Below are positions 16,804 to 24,425 of a stretch of DNA of 64,000 bases, one piece after another. Below the pieces are notes generated by a model. The model was not told the DNA's origin, searched no databases, and worked only from the letters and a program-made list of their open reading frames with translations. Made by a program: the position numbers and the translations under genes. Each line of letters starts with the position of its first letter. The stretch's first letter is position 1. The DNA is from Streptomyces sp. Edi2 (GTDB lineage Bacteria; Actinomycetota; Actinomycetes; Streptomycetales; Streptomycetaceae): contig NZ_JBEJGX010000003.1 of NCBI RefSeq assembly GCF_040253635.1, forward strand, positions 4,365,501 to 4,429,500, in the 5' to 3' direction.

Positions 16804-18044
16804 CGGCCGGCTCCCGGACCGTAGGCGGCGACGGCCTGGGAGATCAGTACGGGTTCGGCCCGCACGTCCTCGCCGTCGGCGATGTAGTTGGCCATCCGGC
16901 CGTAGCCGCCGAACGGGGCGTTGCCGTTGTCGATGGAGAGCAAGGTGGTGTCGAGGGTGACGGTGGTGCGCCGGCGCAGCGCCTCGACGAGGCCGGGGGC
17001 GTGGCCGTAGACGCTGGAGCCCAGGGCGCGTTCGGTGAACATGCCGGTGGTGAGGGTCGCGGCCAGCGCGTCCTCGTCGCGGTAGCCGGCGATGTTGAAG
17101 ATCGGGGCGAAGAACTCCGGTACGTGGGTGCGCGGGGTGACTTCCGGACCGACGACGACGGTGGGGTCGAGCCGCCGGCCGCGGAAGTCGACATGCCCGC
17201 CGTGCACGATGCCGCCGTGGTTGCGGGCGAGGAACTGCGCACCGTCCTCCAGCGCGCTCTCGTAGAAGATCGGCCCGAAGTCGGCGTCCGGGTCGGAGTA
17301 GGGGCCGTAGCGCAGCCCCTTCAGCTCGCTGACCAGGGTGTCGACGAACGGGTCGAGCAGCGACTCGTGGACGCTGAACAGGTCGGGGCCCAGGCAGTCC
17401 TGGCCGGTGTTGAGGACCCGGATGGCGATCGCGTCGCGGACCGCCTGCTCGACATCGGCGCCGGGGGCGACGACGAACGGGTTGACGCCCGAGCCGAGGA
17501 AGAGGAAGAGCTGTCCGGGGGAGAGCCGGTCGCGGATCTGTTCGGCGTTGGCGTAGGCGCCGGTGAAGACGACGACATCGGCGGGGCGGACATGCTCCTG
17601 CAGGAACTCCCGCTGGCTGGCGCCGGTGAGGGTGATCGGCAGGCCGTGCCGCTCGGCGAGCAGGGTGTGCAGCCGCTGCATCTGGTCCTTGACCCGGCTG
17701 GAGGGACGGAAGACCAGCCGGTCGGTGTAGAGCGCCGGGACCAGGAGGTAGAGGGCGTAGGAGTAGAGGATGACGTTCGACGGCATGAAGGCGGCCAGGC
17801 GGGGGACCCGGCCGGGCCGGTGGGCGGCCACCTCGTCCAGGGCCCCGTCGAGGGTGGCGATGGTCGACTCGATCTCGTAGCGCGCGGCGCGGTGGGTGGA
17901 GATCTCGCACAGCAGCTCGTGCACGGTACCGGCGTCGTTCACCAGGAAGTCCCGGACCCGGTGCACGGCCGCCGCACGCCGGCTGTCGGTGCTGACCTCC
18001 TCCGGCTCGGCGGCCACGGTCGGCCATGCGGGAGCGGAGCTCAT
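16800..18044 (-). CDS. Aldehyde dehydrogenase-family protein
   Basis: A 414-residue protein, shorter than the usual ~480-500. Catalytic Cys217 sits in NTGQDCLGPD. The general-base glutamate motif ELGGK is replaced by FLGSG (around residue 183), so simple hydrolytic oxidation may be impaired; acylating enzymes that form a thioester also lack this glutamate. ATG 18044 has GAGGAGGGAC upstream and is preferred over the longer frame. It is co-transcribed with the ThDP enzyme. Together they could turn a 2-oxoacid into an activated acyl starter. Four phased GTCA boxes lie 38-72 bp upstream of the ATG. Confidence 0.85.
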   Translation of the reverse strand: MSSAPAWPTVAAEPEEVSTDSRRAAAVHRVRDFLVNDAGTVHELLCEISTHRAARYEIESTIATLDGALDEVAAHRPGRVPRLAAFMPSNVILYSYALYLLVPALYTDRLVFRPSSRVKDQMQRLHTLLAERHGLPITLTGASQREFLQEHVRPADVVVFTGAYANAEQIRDRLSPGQLFLFLGSGVNPFVVAPGADVEQAVRDAIAIRVLNTGQDCLGPDLFSVHESLLDPFVDTLVSELKGLRYGPYSDPDADFGPIFYESALEDGAQFLARNHGGIVHGGHVDFRGRRLDPTVVVGPEVTPRTHVPEFFAPIFNIAGYRDEDALAATLTTGMFTERALGSSVYGHAPGLVEALRRRTTVTLDTTLLSIDNGNAPFGGYGRMANYIADGEDVRAEPVLISQAVAAYGPGAGR

Positions 18045-18081
18045 ATGTCCCTCCTCGGGGCGTAGTCCATGGAGGGTCAGC

Positions 18082-18116
18082 GTCAGCCAACTGTCATTTA
18101 TTGTCAAGTAAAGTCA
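18082..18116 (-). promoter_or_regulatory. GTCA box array upstream of the aldehyde dehydrogenase operon
   Basis: GTCA tetramers start at 18082, 18093, 18103 and 18113, at 11, 10 and 10 bp. On the coding strand they read as TGAC repeats in an AT-rich stretch just upstream of the dehydrogenase gene. The arrangement is very similar to the array at 21440. Confidence 0.7.
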
Positions 18117-18271
18117 TTACACTCGACTGCCTCATATGACAAGCGGCCGCGCTCCCGGCCGGTCCGCGGGGCCCCCCACTCTCCCGCCCGCCGCGGCGCG
18201 AAACCCCCGAGGCGGCCGCTCATCTGTCGTAACACCCCCGCCCTGCCCACGGGAATGCCGGGCTCCGAAAG

Positions 18272-18285
18272 TGACAAAAAATGAC
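18272..18285 (+). promoter_or_regulatory. Paired TGAC boxes upstream of regulator 2
   Basis: Two TGAC tetramers start exactly 10 bp apart (18272, 18282), separated by an A-tract, about 140 bp before the regulator gene at 18426. The rest of the divergent gap 18045-18425 holds no gene. Confidence 0.5.
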
Positions 18286-18425
18286 TCCGGCCCGCCGTCC
18301 GGTCGTCCACAAGCGCCCCTGAGCAGGCCTGCGACGAGTAGACTCGCGGTCATTGCGTTCCGTCTGTCCGCAGGGTCCGAGCCCCGTCACCGTCCGTCCG
18401 CCCCACTCAACTGCGAGCGATTTTC

Positions 18426-19700
18426 TTGACGATTGAGCAGCCTGCTTTCGGTAAGCGAGTGCGGGAGGTCCGGCGCTCCCAGGGTCTGTCCCAGGGGGAC
18501 CTCGCCGGGGACGATCTCTCCCCCAGCTACGTCTCGCTGGTCGAGAACGGCCGCAGAGTCCCCGGTGCCAAGATCGCCCGGTCCCTGGCCCAGCGCCTCG
18601 GCACGACGGTCGAGGTACTGTGCGCCACCGACGAGCCCGGTGACCGGCTGACCCGACGCCTGGGCCTGGTCGGCCAGTTGGTGGCCGCCCGCTCCAGCCG
18701 GCTGGCCGGTGACTGGCCGGGCGCCCGGCGGCAGCTGGAGTCCGTGGTGGAGCAGGCCGGCAGCGGTCACGACGAGGTGCGCTGGGAGGCGCGCTGGGAA
18801 CTGGCCACCGTCCTCGGGCTGCTCGACGACCCGGCCCGCCACGAAGCGGCGCTGCGCCACCTCCTCGACGACCCGCTCACCCGCTCCGCGCCGGTGCTGC
18901 ACGCCCGCGTCGCCATCGAACTCGCCCAGCTGCTGCGGGCCGCGGGCCGCCTCGCGGACGGGCTCCGCTTCGCCGAGGAGGCCGTCCGGGTCACCGGCGA
19001 GCTGGAGCCCGGCCGCCCGGAGCGGGCGCAGGCCCGGGTGGCGCTGCTGTCGCTGTCCGTCGACAGCGGGGAATGGAGCCGCGCCGGGCAGCTCGGGGCG
19101 GAGCTGCAGGCGGAGGCCGCCCCCCTGCCGGCCGGTGAACTGCGGGCCGGCGCGCTGTGGGCGGTGGCCGGCGCGCAGTATCTCGGCGGGCATCCGGAGC
19201 GGGCGCTGGAACTGCTGGCCGAGGCGGAGCAGTTGCTCGCCACGACCGACGGGATGCGGCTGCGGCTGCAACTGGCCCGCGCCCGTACGCTGCTGGCCCT
19301 CGCCGCGGGCCCGTCCGACGAGGCCGACGCCCTGCTGGAGCGGGCCCGGCAGACCGCCGCGCTGGTCGACACCCCGTCCGCCAGGACCTGGCACGCCGTC
19401 CTGGAGACGGCCGCGGCGCTGCGCCACCATCGGCCGGCGGCGGCCGCGGAGCACGCCGCCGCGATCGATCCCGACGCCGCCGGGCTGACACCCCTCGACC
19501 GTGCCCGCGCTCTGCTCCACCTCGCCCGCGCCCACCGCGCGGACGGCGGCGTGGAGGCCGCGGAGGACGACTTCAAGGAGGCCGCCGAGGGCTACGAGCA
19601 CGCCGGCGCCTTCCGGCTGGCACTGGAGAGCTGGCGAGAGCTGAGCGCCGGCGGCCGGGCCGGCGAGGGACCGGATCCGCACGCGGTGCTCATGCCGTAG
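18426..19700 (+). CDS. XRE-family transcriptional regulator with TPR-like C-terminal domain (regulator 2)
   Basis: A 424-residue protein. The HTH occupies residues ~8-65 (VREVRRSQGLSQGDLAGDDL, SYVSLVENGRRVP), followed by about 350 residues of helical TPR-type repeats. The in-frame start is TTG at 18426 with only a weak ribosome-binding site; GTG 18459 would cut into the HTH. It is paralogous to regulator 1 at 11646 and divergent from the aldehyde dehydrogenase operon. Control of the divergent promoters through the TGAC boxes is a reasonable inference. TPR domains in such regulators often bind a small signal or peptide. Confidence 0.88.
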   Translation: MTIEQPAFGKRVREVRRSQGLSQGDLAGDDLSPSYVSLVENGRRVPGAKIARSLAQRLGTTVEVLCATDEPGDRLTRRLGLVGQLVAARSSRLAGDWPGARRQLESVVEQAGSGHDEVRWEARWELATVLGLLDDPARHEAALRHLLDDPLTRSAPVLHARVAIELAQLLRAAGRLADGLRFAEEAVRVTGELEPGRPERAQARVALLSLSVDSGEWSRAGQLGAELQAEAAPLPAGELRAGALWAVAGAQYLGGHPERALELLAEAEQLLATTDGMRLRLQLARARTLLALAAGPSDEADALLERARQTAALVDTPSARTWHAVLETAAALRHHRPAAAAEHAAAIDPDAAGLTPLDRARALLHLARAHRADGGVEAAEDDFKEAAEGYEHAGAFRLALESWRELSAGGRAGEGPDPHAVLMP

Positions 19701-19744
19701 AGCGGGGGCCTGGGCCTGGGGGAATCTCCCTGCAGGCGTCCCCT

Positions 19745-20560
19745 CTAGACGTCCCCACCAGGCGTCCCTTCCAGGCGCCCCCTCCAGGCGCTGCCCGCCT
19801 CGGCTGCCGTGTCGTCGTGTGTACCGGCGGGCTCGCGCGGCGGGTTCGTCCGCCAGATCCGGACTCCGGGTGCCGGGGCCGGGGTCGCCGCGCAGGCCAC
19901 GGTCTGCGGTCCCGCGGGGAGTTCGCGGACGTACGCCGTACCGCCGGGGCCCGCTGCGGAACCGGGGATCACGATCTTGCCCTCCCGCGCGCCGCTGAGC
20001 GCGTCGATCGCGTCGGCGGTGGCCAGCTCGCCGCGGCCGGTCAGCCGCAGCGCCGCTTCCTTGCGGGTCCACAGCTGCGCCAGGCGCCGGCCCCGCCGGC
20101 CCGCCGGGGCCTCCTGGACGTAGCCGCGCTCCAACGGGGTGAAGGGGAGCAGCAGTTCGCCGACCGGCCCACGGGGCACGGTGTGTACGGACAGCGCCAC
20201 CGGAAGGTCCCTGATCAGAGCCAGGAACCGCCGGCCCGTGTCCGCACCGGCGTCGAGGCACAGGCGGGTGCCGGGTCGCCGGCCGGTAGCGGCGGGAGGT
20301 TCGGCGCACACCGGCCGTCCGAAGCCGTCCCGGGTCACCCGAATATCGCTCGCGGAACAATGCAGCAGCCGGCCCAGAAATGCCTTTAAACAGTCGGGCT
20401 GTCGAATGTCAACGGGGACGTTCGAGAATATATGTAAAAAGCCGTCGGCTAATGCGGATGAGCGGGACGGGTCCCAACACTCCTCCTCTTGGGGCCTGTT
20501 GGCCGTTCCGCCGTCATGGTTGAGCGAATGCGCGCCACAGGAAGGCTGGTCCCCCCGCAT
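19745..20560 (-). CDS. 4'-phosphopantetheinyl transferase-like protein, degenerate active site
   Basis: About 271 residues from ATG 20560 (GAGGGG upstream). The third PPTase motif is clear (LAQLWTRKEAALRLTGRG). The region that should read LSHS...GVDVE instead reads LDAGAD...ALSVHT, so both the catalytic His/Asp and the Mg-binding Asp appear lost. The N-terminal third is AT-rich and contains three TTA codons (20450, 20435, 20387), pointing to strict bldA dependence. It is convergent with regulator 2. It may be a non-catalytic relative adapted to lipid or ACP handling; an inactive remnant is the alternative. Confidence 0.7.
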   Translation of the reverse strand: MRGDQPSCGAHSLNHDGGTANRPQEEECWDPSRSSALADGFLHIFSNVPVDIRQPDCLKAFLGRLLHCSASDIRVTRDGFGRPVCAEPPAATGRRPGTRLCLDAGADTGRRFLALIRDLPVALSVHTVPRGPVGELLLPFTPLERGYVQEAPAGRRGRRLAQLWTRKEAALRLTGRGELATADAIDALSGAREGKIVIPGSAAGPGGTAYVRELPAGPQTVACAATPAPAPGVRIWRTNPPREPAGTHDDTAAEAGSAWRGRLEGTPGGDV

Positions 20561-20577
20561 AGATCCCCTCGCACCAT
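20449..20577 (-). CDS. Possible 42-residue leader ORF overlapping the PPTase-like gene start
   Basis: ATG 20577 has an excellent AAAGGAGAC ribosome-binding site, better than that of the PPTase-like gene itself, and opens a 42-codon frame that overlaps the PPTase-like start in another frame. It could be a regulatory leader ORF. No homology is recognised, and it may simply be fortuitous. Confidence 0.3.
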   Translation of the reverse strand: MVRGDLCGGTSLPVARIRSTMTAERPTGPKRRSVGTRPAHPH

Positions 20578-20872
20578 GTCTCCTTTCCGGACGGTCACAT
20601 CCGAGAAAGCAGTGCACCGAGTCGATTTGATTTACACTCCGGAGATCTTCAAGGTATCCGTGGTCTATGCCTGCGTCAACAAGCGACGACCGAAAATCAA
20701 CTTCGCTTTACCCAGGGGCATTACCATTTCGCCACCGTGCGACCCGGCATGACGCGGTGAACCCCGAGTGATCGCAAGTCGGGGGCAGGTTCATCTGCAG
20801 TTTGTGTGCTGCCTGACTACTATTCACCTTCCTTGTGCGGGTACTCCCTTGCGCGGGCACTCCCTTGTACGG

Positions 20873-20970
20873 GTGCGCTTCTGCCGGTGTGTGGCCCGGG
20901 CGGTGCGGCCCGGGCGGTGCGGCCCGGGCGGTGCGGCCCGGGCGGTGCGGCCCGGGCCGCAGAAGCGCAC
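20873..20970. repeat. Five 14-bp tandem repeats enclosed by a 12-bp inverted repeat
   Basis: Arms gtgcgcttctgc (20873-20884) and gcagaagcgcac (20959-20970) pair perfectly. Between them five copies of gtgcggcccgggcg (first copy gtgtgg..., last copy ...ggcc) fill 20889-20958. It lies 16 bp beyond the stop codon of the ACP gene, so it probably acts as its terminator, with a GC loop prone to copy-number change. The rest of the gap 20578-20872 shows no gene. Confidence 0.85.
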
Positions 20971-20986
20971 CGTTCGGCGGCGGCCC

Positions 20987-21241
20987 TCAGGACGCCGACT
21001 GCTTCTCCACCCGGATCACTATGTCCAAAACCGTGCGCATGTCCTTCATCTCCTCCTCGGGCAGCGCGACCCCGAAGCGCTCCTCCGCCACGACGATGAC
21101 CTCGGCCATCGCGAGCGAGTCCACATCCAACTCCTCGACCAGGGACTTCTCTTCGGTCACCTCGGCCGGCACCACGCCGGCCACCTCGTGCAGGATCTCG
21201 GCGAGCTGGGCAACGATCTCTTCGCGGGTCGGGACGGTCAT
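20987..21241 (-). CDS. Acyl carrier protein
   Basis: An 84-residue acidic helical protein with the phosphopantetheine attachment motif DVDSLAMAEV. ATG 21241 has AGAGGTGATCG upstream and is preferred over the longer open frame. It is divergent from the FabI-DH-ligase operon. It is the presumed carrier of the growing lipid chain, loaded by the ligase, elongated by the ketosynthase, and finally presented to the GNAT acyltransferase. Confidence 0.93.
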   Translation of the reverse strand: MTVPTREEIVAQLAEILHEVAGVVPAEVTEEKSLVEELDVDSLAMAEVIVVAEERFGVALPEEEMKDMRTVLDIVIRVEKQSAS

Positions 21242-21439
21242 GACGATCACCTCTCTGTGGAATGCGGGGTGGCGCATGGGAAAGGGCGGCCCGGAGGCCA
21301 CGGGGAGCGGTTGCGGCCCGGCCTGCGGCCTGCCGCGGGGCGGGGCCGGCGCGCCGGCCGTCCGACGCGGCGTCCCGGCGCGGGGGCATCACCGGGAAGT
21401 CCTGCGCGGCAGCGCGGCGGCGCGACGTCCGCGCCTCCA

Positions 21440-21484
21440 TGACACCGGAGTCATTCTTTTGACTACACTTGACTGTTCCAGTCA
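21440..21484 (+). promoter_or_regulatory. Five phased TGAC/GTCA boxes in the ACP/enoyl-reductase divergent region
   Basis: Boxes start at 21440 (TGAC), 21450 (GTCA), 21460 (TGAC), 21470 (TGAC) and 21481 (GTCA), at 10, 10, 10 and 11 bp. Another GTCA/TGAC pair lies at 21504/21509. The boxes lie in an AT-rich island in very GC-rich DNA, about 115-160 bp before the enoyl-reductase start. This is the clearest example of the cluster's shared motif. Confidence 0.75.
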
Positions 21485-21597
21485 ACTGGAGGTCCGATAG
21501 GTTGTCAATGACGACCTTTCAAGACCAAGCCAGGACAATGCTTCTGAGTTGTCTTCAGTGACTCCGAAGTCCGGAATGAGTCAGACGGAGGACCCGC

Positions 21598-22368
21598 ATG
21601 AGCGGTCTGCTCGACGGAAAGCAGCTGGTCATCACGGGTGTGATCACCGAGAGCTCGATCGCCTACGCGGTGGCACGCCTCGCCCAGGAAGAGGGCGCCA
21701 AGATCGTCCTCACCGCCTACGGACGGCCGAGTCTGGTCGCCCGGCTCGCCCGGCGGCTGCCGGAAGAGCCCCCCGTCGTGGAGCTGGACGTCACGGACGA
21801 AGGGCAGCTCAGCACCCTCGCCGACCGCGTCGGCGAACACCTCGACGGCCTCGACGGCGTGCTGCACTCCGTAGCCAACGCCCCCGCCGGCTGCCTGGAC
21901 GGCGGCTTCCTGACCGCACCGTGGCGCGATGTGTCCGCCGCCCTGCACACCTCGACGTACTCCCTGGTGGCGCTGGCCATGGCCTGCCGGCCGCTGCTCC
22001 GTCCCGGGTCCTGTGTCGTCGGCGTCGACTTCGACGCCTCCCGCGCCTGGCCCGGCTACGACTGGATGGGCGTCGCCAAGGCGGGGCTCGAGGCCTGCTC
22101 CCGCTATCTGGCGCGCGACCTCGGGGGCCAGGGCATACGGGCCAACCTCGTTGCGGCCGGCCCCCTGCGCACCCTGGCCGCGCGCGGTATCGGCGGTGAC
22201 GGCCCGTCCTTCGAGAAGAGCTGGGCGGCCCGCGCCCCGCTCGGCTGGGATCCGCAGGACGCCGAACCGGTCGCCCGTACGTGTGTGGCGCTGCTCTCGG
22301 ACTGGCTGCCCGCCACCACCGGCGAGATCGTGCACGCGGACGGCGGCCACCACATGATCGGCGACTGA
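21598..22368 (+). CDS. Enoyl-ACP reductase, FabI/InhA type
   Basis: A 256-residue short-chain dehydrogenase-fold protein. It has the FabI/InhA nucleotide-binding start (GKQLVITGVITESSIAYAVA) and the catalytic Tyr-x6-Lys (YDWMGVAK). It reduces the enoyl-ACP double bond in the chain-elongation cycle. ATG 21598 has GGAGG upstream. It is the first gene of a three-gene operon with the dehydratase (6 bp later) and the ligase. A cluster copy distinct from the primary FabI/InhA suggests a special chain. Confidence 0.92.
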   Translation: MSGLLDGKQLVITGVITESSIAYAVARLAQEEGAKIVLTAYGRPSLVARLARRLPEEPPVVELDVTDEGQLSTLADRVGEHLDGLDGVLHSVANAPAGCLDGGFLTAPWRDVSAALHTSTYSLVALAMACRPLLRPGSCVVGVDFDASRAWPGYDWMGVAKAGLEACSRYLARDLGGQGIRANLVAAGPLRTLAARGIGGDGPSFEKSWAARAPLGWDPQDAEPVARTCVALLSDWLPATTGEIVHADGGHHMIGD

Positions 22369-22374
22369 GCGGCG

Positions 22375-22926
22375 ATGACGGGGAGAGCGGCGACGCCGGA
22401 CGGAGCGACGCCGGACGGAGCGGCGGCGGACGAAACGGCAGCGGACGGAGCGGCGGCGCCCACCACGTTGCGCTGCGGCCCGTACGTCATCGAGCGGCTG
22501 CGGATCGCCGCCTTCGCCGCCGCGCTCGGCGACCCCCACCCCGCGTACACGGACCCGGCCGCCGCCCGCGCCCTCGGCCACCCGGACATCATCGCCCCGC
22601 CCACCTACCTGGCCACCCTCGCCGGCCACGCCGAGGACCAACTCCTCAGCCTGCAACCGGCTTTCTCCGCCACCGAGGGCACCGTCCACCGCGCGCAGAC
22701 GCTGCGCCATGCCCGCCCCGCACACGCCGGCGACACCCTGCACGCGACCGTGTGCCTGGCCGCCGCCACCACCCTCGCCGGCCGCCCCCTCCTCACCCTC
22801 GACTGCGAGTTCCGGGACGAGGGCGGCGTCTGGGTGGCCACCACCACGTCCTCGCTGCTGTGCCCGGCCACCGCACCGCGGCCCGCCCGGCACCCGCTCG
22901 ACACCACGGAATCGGACCACCCATGA
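22375..22926 (+). CDS. Hot-dog fold 3-hydroxyacyl dehydratase (FAS1-like/MaoC N-type)
   Basis: A 183-residue protein. After ~25 Ala/Thr/Asp-rich residues it matches the FAS1-like dehydratase/HadA type, with PHPAYTDPAAARALGHPDIIAPPTYLATL as the hydratase-2-like region. It is expected to dehydrate 3-hydroxyacyl-ACP before the enoyl reductase acts. Its stop overlaps the ligase start by 4 bp (ATGA). HadA-type enzymes often need a HadB partner; none is seen here. Confidence 0.87.
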   Translation: MTGRAATPDGATPDGAAADETAADGAAAPTTLRCGPYVIERLRIAAFAAALGDPHPAYTDPAAARALGHPDIIAPPTYLATLAGHAEDQLLSLQPAFSATEGTVHRAQTLRHARPAHAGDTLHATVCLAAATTLAGRPLLTLDCEFRDEGGVWVATTTSSLLCPATAPRPARHPLDTTESDHP

Positions 22927-24425
22927 CCGACACCATCGCCCCTCCGGTCGCCGCCGCCCGGCTCGTCGACGGCACCGCGGCCCCGCTCGACGGCACCGGC
23001 CGCCTCGACGGCCCGACGCTCGGCCGCCGGATATCCACCACCGCACACGCCTTACGGCAGCTCGGCATCCGCACCGGCGACCGGGTCCTGGTGCAGGGCG
23101 ACAACAGCGTCGACTATGTCGTCACCCTGCTGGCCCTGATGCAGCTGGACACCTCACTCATCCCGCTCGACCACCGGCTTTCCGGCGCCGACGCCGCCGC
23201 GGCCGGCCGCCAGGCCCGGGCCCGCTGGCTGGTCACCGCCGCGGACCACGCCACCGGCTTCCCCGGCATCCCCGACCGGCGCGTCATCCACTACCCGCGG
23301 CCGGCCGCCGACGCCCCGACGCCCCCGCCGGGCGCCGTCGCTCTGACGCCCTGGTTCCGCCGCCCCGACGCCCTCGTCCTGTGGTCCTCGGGCACCACAG
23401 GACGGCCCAAGGGCATCATCAAGCCCGGCCGGGCCGTCCTCGACAACTCGCTGCGCACCATCCAGGCCATGGGCTACCGGGAGGACGACGTCCTCGCGCC
23501 CCTGCTGCCCTTCTCGCACCAGTACGGGCTCTCCGTCATCCTGCTGTGGTGGCTGGCCCGCTGCACCCTGCTGGTCACCCCCTACCAGCGGCTCGACGCG
23601 GCCGTCGGCCAGGCCGCGGCCCATGGCGCCACCGCCGTGGACGCCGCCCCGTCCACGTACCACTCACTCCTCGGCGTGGTGCGCCGCCGCCCGGAGGCAC
23701 GCGCGGGGCTCGCCGGCGTACGGCTCTGGGGCGTGGGCGGCGCACCGCTGCCCGCTCCCTTGGCGGAGGCCTTCCACACGGCAATGGGCCGCCCACTCCT
23801 GGACGGCTACGGTCTGACGGAACTCGGCAATGTCGCGCTGGCCACCCCCGAAGCACCGCACGGCTGCGGGCGCCCGTTGCCCGGCGTACGGCTGCGCGTC
23901 ATACGCCCCGACGGCACCGCTGCCGGCCCCGGCGAGCTCGGCGGCATCGAGGTGCGCTCGCCCGGGCTGATGGCCGGCTATCTCCAGGAGGACGGCTCGC
24001 TCACACCGGTCGACCCGGACGCGTGGTACCCGACGGCCGACCTGGGCAGTGTCGACGCCGAGGGCACCGTGCGGGTGGTGGGCCGCAATCAGGCCGTGCA
24101 CCGGCTGGGCTTCACGCTCTACCCCGAGAGCCTGGAACGCCGTGCCGAGGCCTGTGGCCGGCCGGTGAAGGTACTGGCGGTCGAGGACCAACGCCGTGGC
24201 AGTGCACTGCACTTCGTGGTCGCCGACCCCGACGGGGAGGCTCCGCTCACCTGGCGCCGACGCCTCGCCGAACACCTCGCGGAGTATGAACAGCCCAATG
24301 CGGTCCATGTCGTCGACCACTTCCCGCTCACGGCCAACGGAAAGCCCGACACGCGTGCGCTGCGTGCGGAGCTCGGGCTGGAGCTGGGAGGGGGTCCGGG
24401 GACCGACGCCCCGGTCGGGGGCTGA
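22923..24425 (+). CDS. AMP-forming acyl-CoA/acyl-ACP ligase
   Basis: A 500-residue ANL-superfamily adenylating enzyme. Motifs seen are the P-loop LWSSGTTGRPKGI (~residue 157), DGYGLTE, YPTADLG and the C-terminal lysine motif LTANGKPD. It probably activates a carboxylic acid as acyl-AMP and transfers it to the nearby ACP as starter unit. Codon 44 is TTA (23052-23054), so bldA is needed for its translation. It is the last gene of the operon and the right border of the biosynthetic cluster as I see it. Confidence 0.93.
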   Translation: MTDTIAPPVAAARLVDGTAAPLDGTGRLDGPTLGRRISTTAHALRQLGIRTGDRVLVQGDNSVDYVVTLLALMQLDTSLIPLDHRLSGADAAAAGRQARARWLVTAADHATGFPGIPDRRVIHYPRPAADAPTPPPGAVALTPWFRRPDALVLWSSGTTGRPKGIIKPGRAVLDNSLRTIQAMGYREDDVLAPLLPFSHQYGLSVILLWWLARCTLLVTPYQRLDAAVGQAAAHGATAVDAAPSTYHSLLGVVRRRPEARAGLAGVRLWGVGGAPLPAPLAEAFHTAMGRPLLDGYGLTELGNVALATPEAPHGCGRPLPGVRLRVIRPDGTAAGPGELGGIEVRSPGLMAGYLQEDGSLTPVDPDAWYPTADLGSVDAEGTVRVVGRNQAVHRLGFTLYPESLERRAEACGRPVKVLAVEDQRRGSALHFVVADPDGEAPLTWRRRLAEHLAEYEQPNAVHVVDHFPLTANGKPDTRALRAELGLELGGGPGTDAPVGG

